Of a stretch of 64,000 bases of DNA, positions 12,801 through 25,400 are shown piece after piece; position 1 is the stretch's first letter, and the number at the start of each line of letters is the position of its first letter. The position numbers were made by a program, and so were the translations under genes. The notes under the pieces were generated by a model that made no database searches, had not been told where the DNA came from, and saw only the letters and a list, made by a program, of their open reading frames with translations. The stretch comes from Cololabis saira (Eukaryota; Chordata; Actinopteri; Beloniformes; Belonidae), in assembly GCF_033807715.1 (NCBI RefSeq), contig NC_084607.1:16912941-16976940 (forward strand), in the 5' to 3' direction.

Positions 12801-15800
12801 GGTGAGATTTTGTCCCAGCCCATACTCTGCATTAACTTTTTCCATTAGTCGGGTCCAGAGTAAACTCTGGAGGCTGGAATAGTACTAGGTCCGACGTACT
12901 CCATTTGACCATTCAGCCGCCGTGTTTCTATTGACAATAACAGACCCGGTAGGATCTATTAACCAAGCAAAGTACTTTTGCGGTTTGCTTACCATCAGTG
13001 AATGAAAGAAGAAAATGGTAATGAATAGAAAAAAATTTGAAAACACAGGATGGAATGATGGGATCAGCATTGAAGAAGCTGAGATGGTTGCTGCATTTCT
13101 ATTTGCTGTTTTTATTCACTGCAACGGTTCCGATGAATAGGAAGAGATGTCTGAAAAACATAACCCACGGGCCACATCGTATTCATACAGCCCCTAGTCA
13201 GCACAACTCACCACCCTGCAGTCTTTTTTTTGACCACAAGAATAACTAACCCACATCAGGGACATGTTTCAGCCCAGTAAAGCTTACCAGAAATCCTCAT
13301 TTCAAGCCCATTCCTGATAATGGAGACGTGCATCAACAACTGAGACCCGAAAAACCATCCTAGACCCCGTCTACTGGAAGTGGGCCTGTTATTGTGAAGG
13401 AGCTGGATTCTTCACACACTAACAGTCACAAGGGAATCCATCGTGAAGAAGTACAAAAGTTTGGGTGGCACCTGTTAACAAACAGACATCGTTTGTATCT
13501 TTTGTCGATTAGATGGGTTGATGTGTCCCGCTTGCATTATAACAACACCGATAAATGTTTTCATTTTAAAATGTTTCAATTTTAATTGGAGGATTTGTTT
13601 GATTATTTTTAGTAAGTGTCGTCTAGCTCTCCCAAAGTCTTGTATCTATCTGCAAAAACCACCCAGAGTGCCTCTGGACTCCGGTTCCGGTGTTATCGCT
13701 TCACAGCACTATGTTGCACATTGAGAAAACTGAGCCACAGTATTATTCTTGTTTTCTTGGATTCTCTGTGCTTGTCAATTTTTTTCTGTCCTTTTTTTTT
13801 TATATCAGCTAGCTTTACTTGCCTTGTTTATGTAATCTTTCCACTTTTATATATTCTGCTCAGTTCATGTCTAGTTTCACTTACTAATTTTATTTTTCTC
13901 TTTGTGCATTGCATTTGATGTTTACAGTCAAGCCTGGCTTAAATGTCTGCGCAGCAGCTACACGCGGCGCCTACACCTTATCTGCGTCGTCCTGTAATTA
14001 TACCACCAGCCACTAGTAGGCAGTGCAGGTTATTTTTCTGCAGCACCTGGAGTGTCGCGTTTCCTTTTGTATTCTTCCACATAGCATCATGGAAAAAAAT
14101 TGCCTATATGTTACACAGTCTGGAGCTGATAAATGTCGTTTAAAAAGACACAGCAGCACTATATTGTGTATGTATGTAACTATAGTTCTACCAGTCTGGA
14201 AAACATGACAAAGAAATAGTGGCAGGAAATTTGAAAACGAAGAAGAACAAATCCACCAATCACGTTTTTTGTGCGTAGTTACCATAGAGTGTAAAAAACA
14301 GTGGACGAAGCATTAGGTTACTTGGCCCATTGGTTTTGGAAGAGCAGTTTTGAAGCTTCTTTTTCTTCGTACATCGGTGATCCATGATCTCAGCTTTGGA
14401 AACTTATTTTTTGAAGCTTGTGCAGTAAAGTTTTTACACCTACATTAATGCCAGGGGAAGTCTGAAACCGTGCAGCTTTGCAATCAGCAGAATTCTGCTG
14501 ACTTTTACGCATCATGTGCCTTAGTTGCAGATCCCACTTTGTGATTTTGACATTGTCTTCCACTTCGTGGCCGAATTGCTATTGTTAAGATCCAAGAAAG
14601 TGTTTCTGACCTGAACCAAAACTGTGGATGTTTGAAAAGTCATGCAGATCTAACAGCAGTAATCCAAATGTTACGACAGACGACACAAGCAGAAGAAAAC
14701 ATTTCACATGCTCCAATCTACTGGGGTGCAATTTACAGTATTGGCCACTTTGTGGATGTCCGTCCGTCCCAAATGGCCAGCAATTATTTTGTTTCTCTTC
14801 TGTCCATCGTCTCCGCCGTGCTCTGTCTCGATAAGTAGCAACGCTTTGATGCTTGAGGACACTTCAGCAACTTTCAATCGAGATTAATCTATCTTTGAGA
14901 TCTGGCAAGGTCTCTGTGGATGCACAGCTGAGGGAACAAGAGAGGATGGTTATAGAGATGGGCCATTTGTAGCTGCTGTCTGAGAGATGTGCTTCCATTC
15001 CCACTTTGCAACCAGAGGGGACAGCTCACTACATCATTCAGCCGTTTGTTATTTTGTCTGAAGCAGAAGTTGGCTGAAGGGGAGAAATGTCTGTCTCTTT
15101 CCCCCCAGTTGCCTGAAGGTGAAACCCATTCATCACTTTCGCTGGGAGTCTGTTTGCTTTTGCGTGCATTCTTGCGAGGGGTCTGTTCATGCAGATGTCC
15201 ACATCAATGTGTGTGCATAAAATACAAGGCTTATTCTCAAGCTATGGGGTGTCACAGACTATTGTTCAGGATGAGTGAACCAGAATCCCTGATATTCAGT
15301 TTGGTTATTTCTATGCTGTTAGACTAAACAATCCCACCTTGTACACAATTCTTTCTTTCTTTTTTTGACATCCATGACAAAAGCCGTTGCTCTCTCTGTT
15401 GCGTTCAACCTTGATGCTGTCGTGTTGAGTAGTCATAATCTACACTCTTTGTCACCAGACCTCACATTCTCTGATATACGATGCATCTTTCACATTTTCT
15501 TGGAGCTGAGGGTCAGCTGTGAAACTGAAAAGTGAAGCTGCACCCACCCGTCTGTGTGTTTATTGGCTCTGCGTAGCTATGAGCGACAGAATACCTATTT
15601 GCAAGTCGCAGTGATCCATGATTCTGGCGTTTCCGTGCCAGTTATTAAAAGCCAAGGGAAAGGTTACAATAAATGCCGCTCAGCTGCCGTGTAGCTTGAG
15701 GCGCATCTTCCATAACGTATGAGAAACAGTCATTTAACTTTACAACTCTAGCCCCACTTTATCTTCAATAACTTTCTATCCAGCTTGAAGTGAAAGTCTG

Positions 15801-18800
15801 AAACCTTTACTACCTGCCGCAGAATTAAAATGAAAAGCATGAAACCCCCGGCCTCTCCGTGCACCTGAGTCTGACGAATTGACGGTTTCATGTGAATCTC
15901 TTCCCTCCTCCTGGTCCACAGCACCGTCCCTCAGAGCGATCCTTTCCCCCCCCTCCTTCCCTTCCCTTGCCACCACTTCTCAGACACCCTGTGCGCTCAT
16001 CACAGAGGTCACGCACCTGTCGCTTGCTGTAAACAGGAAATGAATAATTCAAGACTCGGCGCCGGTCGCCCGCAACAGCTGATGGTGTCCGTGTGACGAG
16101 CGAAGATTCCTCCACAGATTCGTGGGGTAATCTTCGGCTGGAATCGCACTAATGAAAAACACTCTCCAGATAGTCTGAGGACTCACTCAGAAGCTAACTG
16201 TGTGTCCTTGACCTCTGTGGGCGACAGAGTTAGTTTAAAATGGCAGCCTGTAGTGAGATTCTTTTTTAAAGGCTCCCTTATCAGGGTTTAACTGTTAAAA
16301 GAAAAGAAGAAAAAGGTGCAAACAAATCAGCATGTATCCAGCCTCTATGTCTCTTGTGTTCCTGAATGTATCAGCCCACAGAAGGAGTAATGACAAAGTC
16401 CAGATATATTAGAGGGAAATGCCACAGTTGAAAATCGAGAGGCGTCAGTTGAAGCCGCCGGCGAACTGGAGTGATTGGTTTTCGCTCCTTATCGTCAAAC
16501 CAGCAGGTGTCCAAGATGTGGTTCACCGCAGCACTCACGGGGGATTCACAATTATAGCACACAGGCCACAGGCTCACCTGCGAACAAAACATGCAACTGC
16601 TGCCCTCACCTCCACCATCCATCTGCAGACCTTTTATTTCTTTTTCACCCCCCCCTCACTCCTTTTTTTCCTGCTGGCCAATTCCTGCTCTGGAATGCTG
16701 TTATGGCTTTGCTCCACCAAACACCTGCATGGGCTGTGATAAGAGCCCTTATCGGGTTATTCCCAGGTCTCCTCTCTGGACCCCGGCGTAGCAGGGGGGC
16801 CCTACGACGGGAAGTGGATGGGAAAATAACGCCACATTGGCTATTTCTCCGCTGCGTTATCCCATCATGTTGGAGTGGGTTTGAGGCACAAAGAAGTGGG
16901 TGGCTGTTTCAACAGAACGGGGTGTTAAATCTTCTCCTCTGGTAATGTTGTCCTATTTAAAAACCTGCCAGCTGCCGGGGATCGGGTGTGCCGCCCGCAA
17001 TACAGCGCCTCATAAAACTCATCCCTTTGTGCCATTCTCCCGTTTTTGTAATTAAGCATGAGGAATGGGAGGAGACATCTGCATGCCAGCACTTTGAGGA
17101 GAGGAGGAAGGAGACAACAAAAGGCAAAGCCGCTTCTCACAAAGCTTTCCAATTTGCTGCCTGCAGCTGTTTTTCTTCAGGCAGCTTGTCGAACGGCCCG
17201 TCCTCTCTCAGCCTTGAAGTGGTTCACAATCCAGTTACTGATTTGTCAGCCACCGCCGGTCGGAGGCTGGCGTCTGGTACATGATGACACTTCTCCTCCT
17301 TTGTAGGAATTTGTTAACTGCGCCTGGAGATGAGTCCTTTCGTTTATTAACAAGAATTTAGACGTGATGAGAGACCAATCGTGTGAGAAACAGAGGGTCA
17401 GTGGGGTGACGTGTACTGTTCATCAACATCAGCATCTCCCACGCCTCCGTACATTGGGACACAATCATTGCGTGCATCTATAAAAAAAAAAAAGGCTTGT
17501 GTTTGAGACTGTGTGAGAACACCGGGCAGTTTTCCCTCTTACATTTGCTTGTTTCCTGGCATCCTCCCACCATTGTGTCACCTCTGTTTAGCTGCATGCG
17601 CTGCGCTGGACTAGAAAGCAAATGAGTCTAATGGATCCACGAGGCCCAGCATCGCGACCTGTAAATTAAGTCCCGCAGATGTGCTTCTGTAGATTAATCT
17701 TCCTGCTCATGAGCAATTATTCTGGCACTGATGCTGAGGCATGAGGCTAATTTGAAACAATTACAGCCCAGGTTGGGCAAAATTAACGGGTTCAATTCCC
17801 GAGGCTGGTGCTGATTGGAAACGAGGACGATTGAAAAAGCAGCGCAGTTTTTAACGCCATCCTTTAGCCTGTTCCATGCATGTGGACACATTCTGGTTAA
17901 AATCATTGGATTTCTAATCATATGTGGGGATTTATGTCCTTAATACGGAAAATATAAATTATCCACGAGCTTCTGCCACAATTGCTTATTCTTGTGTTCA
18001 TCCATTTTCAGTCAATCTGTGTCTCAGCTCTCCCTCAGCCTGTGCCGTAACCATCGTGTAACTTCATTTCTGTTTCTCAAATAGTGAAGTAGTTAAGGAA
18101 GAAAAAAAAATGGCCCTACAGCTAGTACTTAAAAAGAACAGGAAAGCTTTGTCTTTTTATAGTCAGTACACATTTCCATTAACAGTTTTAATTGACTGTA
18201 GACACACGCCTGAAAGCAGAATTTAAATTAGATGTATTATACCAAACCTGAAAAGAGGTAACGAGTTAAAAATAAATGACTGGATTTTGCCGATCGGCAG
18301 GCCATTCGATGGCGAGAAAGAAAAGTACGCTCCGAAAGGCAATTTAGGGAAATACGGCTTGTTTCACATACGCCTTTACATAAACATTGGATGGACTAGT
18401 ATGCAAGTAATGTGCAGGACAGTTCTTTCTGCAAGCAGTTTTCTATTCTCGTTTACATAAATAAGGCAGAGATTGCTGCCTGGCGTACCTGTGGATCTCA
18501 CACTCTCTGCAAATGTATCACTAACTCTGAAAGGATTTTCGGTTTTGAGTGTTTTGATTCTGGGTTGTTGGGGATCTCAGGAGAAGATCCCTCCTTTCTG
18601 TATAACAACAACTTCATTTCCATTCTACACCTTCATCTTCCTCCTACAAAAGCCTCATGGTCATTATTGTGTCTGGGCAAATGTTTTCATCTCCTCATCC
18701 TCTCATCTCATCAGCTGAAGAGTTAGAATTAGAAAGCAGCCGCTGTCTTGTGCTTATTTCCCCCTGTACGTCTCATCCTGCTCCTTTTAAAGATCCCGTC

Positions 18801-21800
18801 CAGCCCCGCTCGCACACCACATCCAATCAATTTATAATGAGTTGTCAGAGTCAGCATGACGACCGTGTGATGCTTGATTGACCAGCTTGATATTTATTCA
18901 TGTAAAAGACGATGTTGTACTTAGTGCCACTTACACAAATTACTCAATTTTCTGCGGAAATGAACCTCATCTGAGTTCCTGTCAATCTCTGCAAGTTTTT
19001 CCATTTGCAGGAATAGCTCAACTTTGAATTAGTTTCTTCAGTCATTTTTTTTTTTTACATTACGAGTTGGTAATGCTTAATATGATTAAGATGGTCAACA
19101 CGGGGGAGGGGGGGGCTGATGCGTGAGCTGAAGGCCACCCTGAGAGCGCTTTGCTACGGGGCAGCGGGCCGCAGCAGCACCGGCTGCTCACTGAGAAACG
19201 AGTGAAAACGACACTTTCACATTAGAGTCTCCAAGAAACTTGAAAAGGTGTTTGATTTGTCAATAGAGGTCTGAAAACCTGATAATGTAGCGTAAAAGTT
19301 GATAACACTGCTGCGGTGCTGGCAGGCTTGAATCAGGTGATGTAAAGGCGTCTTGTTATCGGTTGGGGGAAAAGGCAATGGCAATGCAGCTCTTGGGTGA
19401 GTTGAAAAGGAAAATGGGAGCATTTCTTCAGGATGCAGCTCGTGAAACAAAATGCAGAAAAATCATTGTCAATTTGAAATGAGATTGCAATTCAACGATT
19501 TTATTGTGCAGGTCTAGTGCACACGTATATATAAGGCTGAAGGTCTGACAGCTGTTGTTATTTAATTTTTTTTGTAAAGGAAAAGAATGGATGAATCCTT
19601 TTATTTTCTGGTTTTTGCCCTTTTCCCTATAGTTCATCATCTCTGGAAGTTCTCTGCACATCTGCTGCTGCTGCAGAGCGATGAGTGGCCATTGGCAGCA
19701 TCTGAATTGATAAATGTGTTTGATACTTCCCTCCGATTCATCCTCTTTCCCGTGTAGCGTCAGGAATCAGTAGCATCTCTGTCGGCTGCCTGCGGCCATC
19801 TGCCTGGTAGGGCTTTTGCAGCAGGGAACCTAAGCAATTTGTTTCTGGATGGCTCCAGGCTTATCATCTCTGCTTGACAGATGGGCCTCGCCTCTGCCTA
19901 GGCTGGGTTGGGTTGCAGCGCACCGCTCACTGCTCGCCTGACAGAACTCATTATAGGCACTCCCCAGGAGGAGACGCATCTCCACGAGGTCCTGCACTAC
20001 GCACCGCTGAGTTAAATACTGTAGACCCAAACACGCTGCTGAAAGCTTCTGTTTAGTTTCAGGTAAAACCCAGGAGTTCTTTCAAACCTGATGCCAGCCA
20101 TGCCAACATTACTTCCAATGTTAGGATTCAACTTCAAGCCTTTAACTATGATGAAAAAGATCAACTTATGAACATGTTGTCCTCACTCTGCCATTGTAGT
20201 CCTTACCTTTTCAATTGTTAAACCTTCAATTTGTCTGTCGCTCCTGATGTCATTTAATCATGTTGATCCACTTTAAAACTCGGTGTCGGGCAATGTTTTA
20301 TTAATACATCATCAATTAGTTAGACTGTGATGGAGAGACCCAAAGATATCTCCCCAAAATAAATAAAACTCCTGCATATTTAAAGCTATCCATGCATATT
20401 TTCAATTTGTGTGCTTTAATTGACAAAGCACCAATGAATCTGTGAGCAGAACAGTGAGGGAGCAGAGAGAACGAGCACTTTCACTGTTTGACTTTGAATG
20501 TTTCCTCCAAAGTTGCATGTTTAAGAAAAGATGGTTAAGAAGAGATATCCCTTGCTGAGAGTGCTCCACTTTCTGTCGCAGGTCAAACTGTGCTTAGCCT
20601 TGCATATAATCAGGCCACATGGAGCAGCCTGGCAGATTCTGCAATCCATAGAAAAGAAGGAGAAAGAAGGGCAAAACTACATATGGGAGATTTTTTTTTT
20701 CTTTTTAAGGGGAAGATTATCTCAAAATAGTGCCATGGACAGGAAGTGGCTATGCTGGGATTAAATCCAATCCTCTGGAAACATTCTTGGAAAGCTTATT
20801 AGCCACCGACTCAAGTATCTCTGCATGAAATATCCATGATATGGAGTTTTAGATCTGTTTTAGCTCCTAATGTGTCACACAGGCACACGCGCCGAAGAGG
20901 AAAAGAACCTCGTTAGTGCTCAAATAGATGACAGACACTTGACTGTTTTACACCGAGTGGGCACTCCGCTCCGATCAAATATTCCCTGCGTGCATTTTTA
21001 GCATGTACTATATGTGCCTCCTGTGCATTCATTGTAAATACGAACTGTCACGTGCGGCATACACTTTGGTACACAAAACAGAGCAGCCCCCCCAGTAGGC
21101 TGGGTGACCCAGAAAAACAAATATGTAAGTATGAACAACCTAAAAGGCCGGAGGTAAGGAAAGCAAGTGAGAGAAAAGAAGCAGTGTGGGGGTGTTAAAT
21201 GAAAGGGTTTTTTGTGAAGAAATTAAATTGCATGCCAATATGATAGTTTCCAATTCTCTGCTGAATAACGAAAATATAAAGACTTTCAAAAAGGTGAAAT
21301 TAAACAGGAAAAAGCTTAAACCATTCATTTTTGCCTCTTTTCAGCTGTGCAGTTCATATTTGGTATAATGCTTTAAAGTATTATTTCGACATAACTCACC
21401 CAGCTGCATTTAACTTAACGGGCCCATCACATTTAATTATGAACTCTGGTGTACAAATTGACATTTTCCTTTAAGAAAATGTGGAACAGAGAAGTGAGGG
21501 AAGAGTGGTTGGAGATGGGGAGGAATAAAAAGCATCAGTATGTAATTAAAAGTGATTGTGGTTAATGTTTCTGTCTGCGCTATAATAGTCACCTCGGTGA
21601 CCTTCACCTCACCTGCTGATCAAGCAGAAGCTAAATGGCTAAGAGCCACTCTCTGCTCTCTTAGTGAAGTGCATCCACACATCGAGCAGCAGCATAATGT
21701 AATGTTGCGCTCTGAAATGGGCATGAAAATAACCAAAGCAAAACAGACCCTTTCTGAATTGTACAAGCTAATATCCTCTGTAAACTCCATCCCTATCGAG

Positions 21801-22452
21801 TCCTGGCAGGAAGATCTAATCCCAGACGCAGGCTCTGGAAAGAAGATGTTCACAGAAATAGCAAGCTAGAACTAATACAGTTTAAAATACTCAGCAGAAC
21901 ACACCGGTCAGCACAAAACGTAAATAATGCTCATCGTAGACTTGCTTATGAAAGAGATAACCCCATCCAACCCTGAATCATAATTTCTGGACAGAAGTTA
22001 TTAACCAAATAAACAACAACACTCTAGTCTCTACATATATTTGCCTATTTGGAGATCTGATTTTATAAACCCAGAAGCTCAATCCCAAACTAATAAAGCA
22101 ATCCTTCTAAACTGCAAAACAAACAAGCAAAACAAAGAAATACCATAAACTTGTTCCGATGGTTCAACTTCCTCAAACAATTAATATCGTTGAATTAAAT
22201 TCAAAATCACATTAAATGTAGTTCGCAACTAAAACTGTCGTAGGACAATGCCACAAGGAATCCGGGGTGTAATATGCCAAGCACTTGTGGGTACGTCATG
22301 TGACAGTTTTATAACAATAAAATCAACTACTTGGAAATATTTAATGTTGTTTGGAGAATCGCAACTCAAACCTCTGTTCACTGTCTTCTTTTTTCTAAAT
22401 GGTATCTGTTGATATTTTTCTGTATGTGTGTGTGTGTGTGTGTGTATATGTG

Positions 22453-22494
<42 letters not shown>

Positions 22495-25400
22495 TATATA
22501 TGTATATTCATACTACATTGAATTAAAAGGAGGAGGAGTACGGTATGTGGGAGTGGACCCAGTGAATGCTTGATGCGTCATGGGTTATTTCACAACTAGG
22601 TCAAAATAAAATAAAAGCCTGTGTTGGTTTGGTGTATTGTTATTTAAAAAAACCTCCCTCCACATCTGTGCAGAGTTGTAGTTTTTGGCTCTTCCTGCGC
22701 TGTCAGATCCACTTCCATCACTTCTCGTCTGAGGTAGGGCAGCACCCACCGGGAAGTTGCCGTGACTGTGCATATCAGGACTTGGCTCTCCAATATCACT
22801 TACCGTGCATGAGGGGACTCTTTTGATGGCTAATCGCCATCAAAAGAGGTGGTGTTATGTGTCACTGCATTGCAAACAAAAGAAAAGAATCTTCCACGTA
22901 CTGGATGGTAATTATGCTCAAATTGCTTTTGCATCTCCATCTCGTCGTTTCACCGGCGAGTGGCGTCCCTGAGAAGTATCTGTGTAACACATTTAAGTTT
23001 AGATGTGTAGATACTCGTTATCACAGCTGGATAATCAGATCAGAGCCTTGATGATGAAGGCCTAACTCACAGTCCAACTGTTAAACAGCAGGCGGTTGGA
23101 GCTGAGCATCAGAGATGTGCTGCGAGATGCCCAACATCCAGCAGGAATCCATAGAAATCATAGAAAGAAAAAGCTATTAGCCCAGCAGAAGAATTACAGT
23201 GGAAGGACTTAAGGGTTCGCTGGTTAATTCTTTAATAACAGTATGATGGCTTTTGTACGCTGGAATCCATTACTCTGTCAGATGAGCATGTGGAAAATAA
23301 CTGTTTGAGCTCCAGCTTAGAGCCATGATGATGAGGGTCTTACTGACAGTCCGGCTGTTAGCGAGCAGGCGGCTGCAGCAGAGCATCAACCATGTGCGGC
23401 GTGGTTCACAATTATCTGCAGGAATCAAAGATTAATTCCTAAGAGCAAATAGCTCTCACTCCACTGATGCCAAAATCATTTCTACAAGGAAAAAGGAAGA
23501 AAGCGGAGAACATGTCTCATAAAAGAAACAATACAGGCAAAGTCATGATGGATATTGCGGTTCCACAGCAGTGTGACGTTCTGCAGGCTCTGGAGTCTGC
23601 AATTAAGACCCAAAAGAGTTTTGTCAAGGTTTTAAATTGAGGAGGGTTGACCTGATTCAGTACCTCTTTTTAAACACATTATCCCTGAGAGAGATTATAT
23701 GAGAAGAAGGAAGGATAAGACGATGCTGTCACCCAGTTGCAAGCAGCTTTCACCCATATTATGCCGGATCACAAAAGGAAAGGTGGTTTTCGCTCCTTGC
23801 CAGCCTTCCCTTTTCACCTTCCACCTTAGCAGCAGGACAACGTAAAGCAGGGAGGTGGTGGTAGTAGTGGGTGTGGGTATCTGAAGAGAGGGGTGTTGGA
23901 TGAGACATAAGTGAGTTTGTCAGAAATCAACAGGAGCACAGGAGTAATGACATAAGAATTACGATGAAATCAGTTGAGGGTTAAAGGTCTTACTCGGGGG
24001 CATCTAAAGAGGGGGGGCTCCGTTAGTCTGCTCGTGTACATTTGAATCCATTATTTTCTGCCAAGAGCATGTAGAAAATAATTGAAAAATCAATGTCTGA
24101 AATCCACGGCTCAGCTGAAGCACACAAACTCACGTCTGAGTAGATGCAATGTGACGGTTGCTGTTGTGTAACCAAATCCAGTGAGTCATGAGAGGGAGGA
24201 ATGTGTTGTTGTGATGGGTGGTGGAGGAGGAGGAGGAGGAGGAGGAGGAGGAGGAGGAGGAGGAGGAGGAGGAGGAGGAGGAGGAGGAGGCCAGCCTGGG
24301 GAAGAATGGGCAGATACAGTCCGATCCGTTAGCAAAGTCACCCAGGAGAGGGAGGAAAGGGCTGGGTGTTTGGTTTCGGGTCTTGCCTCAACCTCCAGTG
24401 GCTGTCTGGACTCCGGACCGCAAGTGAGGCGTAAATAAACCTGATCCTCGATGCAGACATAACTCTGGTCAGAAAGAGCATATGTTCACACAAACACGGG
24501 GCAAGCACATATGTGCAGGAGCACAGACACATTCAATCGGTGAGAAATGACGCGCAATGATGGGAGGAGGCAACCAGAAGGAGAAGGTTGAAATAACAAA
24601 TCCACCCTCTGGCCAGAAATGCAAGGAATGTGCTTCAGCTTACTTTAAATTCTACTCCCATTAGATTCACGCACAATATTTGCCAAGTGTAAAAGTAGCC
24701 CTATACCTTGTTTGATTTGTGCATGTGAGTGTGTGTGTTTTGCGACTGTGTTTATATTGACTTCCCCTTCGCTCTGGGAGCTATTTGTTTGCAGAGATGT
24801 GTAGGCAGTACTGTTTGTATGTGTTTGTGTCTGTGCGTATGATACTCCCCTAGTACATGCAAGTGGAGCGCACACACTATTGCGCTCTCTCTCTGTCGTA
24901 CATGCCTGGATTCAGGCAGTGTTATCATCCAAAGAGGCAAACAGCCAGCCACTGATTTAATAAGCTGCCTAGGGAGCCACGGAGAGGTGGGAAAGCACTA
25001 TCAGCTGATAACTGTCCTCCCTGCAAGCCCATCTTTTTCCTCTGATAGCCCTGCCAAGAGAAGACTCGGCTTCTCCTTGTGTTTCGTGTGAAAGTGCACA
25101 CTGTGTGTGGGAGCGATCCCCCACCGGCTGCTGCCCACGTGTCTGTAGGCTGCATCCGTGCCGCGCAGCCTCGCTCCGGGTATCAGACAGACGGCAGAGG
25201 AGAGCCCACACATGGCAAAGACAGGCCTGATCCCGACACTGTGGAGCATATGCTCGGAGCATCAGTTGTTCAGCTCCCCCCACCCTCTAAACACTCATGC
25301 ACATACAGATTTTTTTTCCGTCTTTCTCTCCGCCGTGAACCTCACACGAGCCATGCATCAGTATCATCGTCATACCGTCATGCTGACAGCAGTTCGAAGA

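Noticed and set aside
24181..24438. Poly-Gly and poly-Glu open frames
   Set aside because: Both cross the (GGA)n tract in different frames and have no flanking coding similarity.
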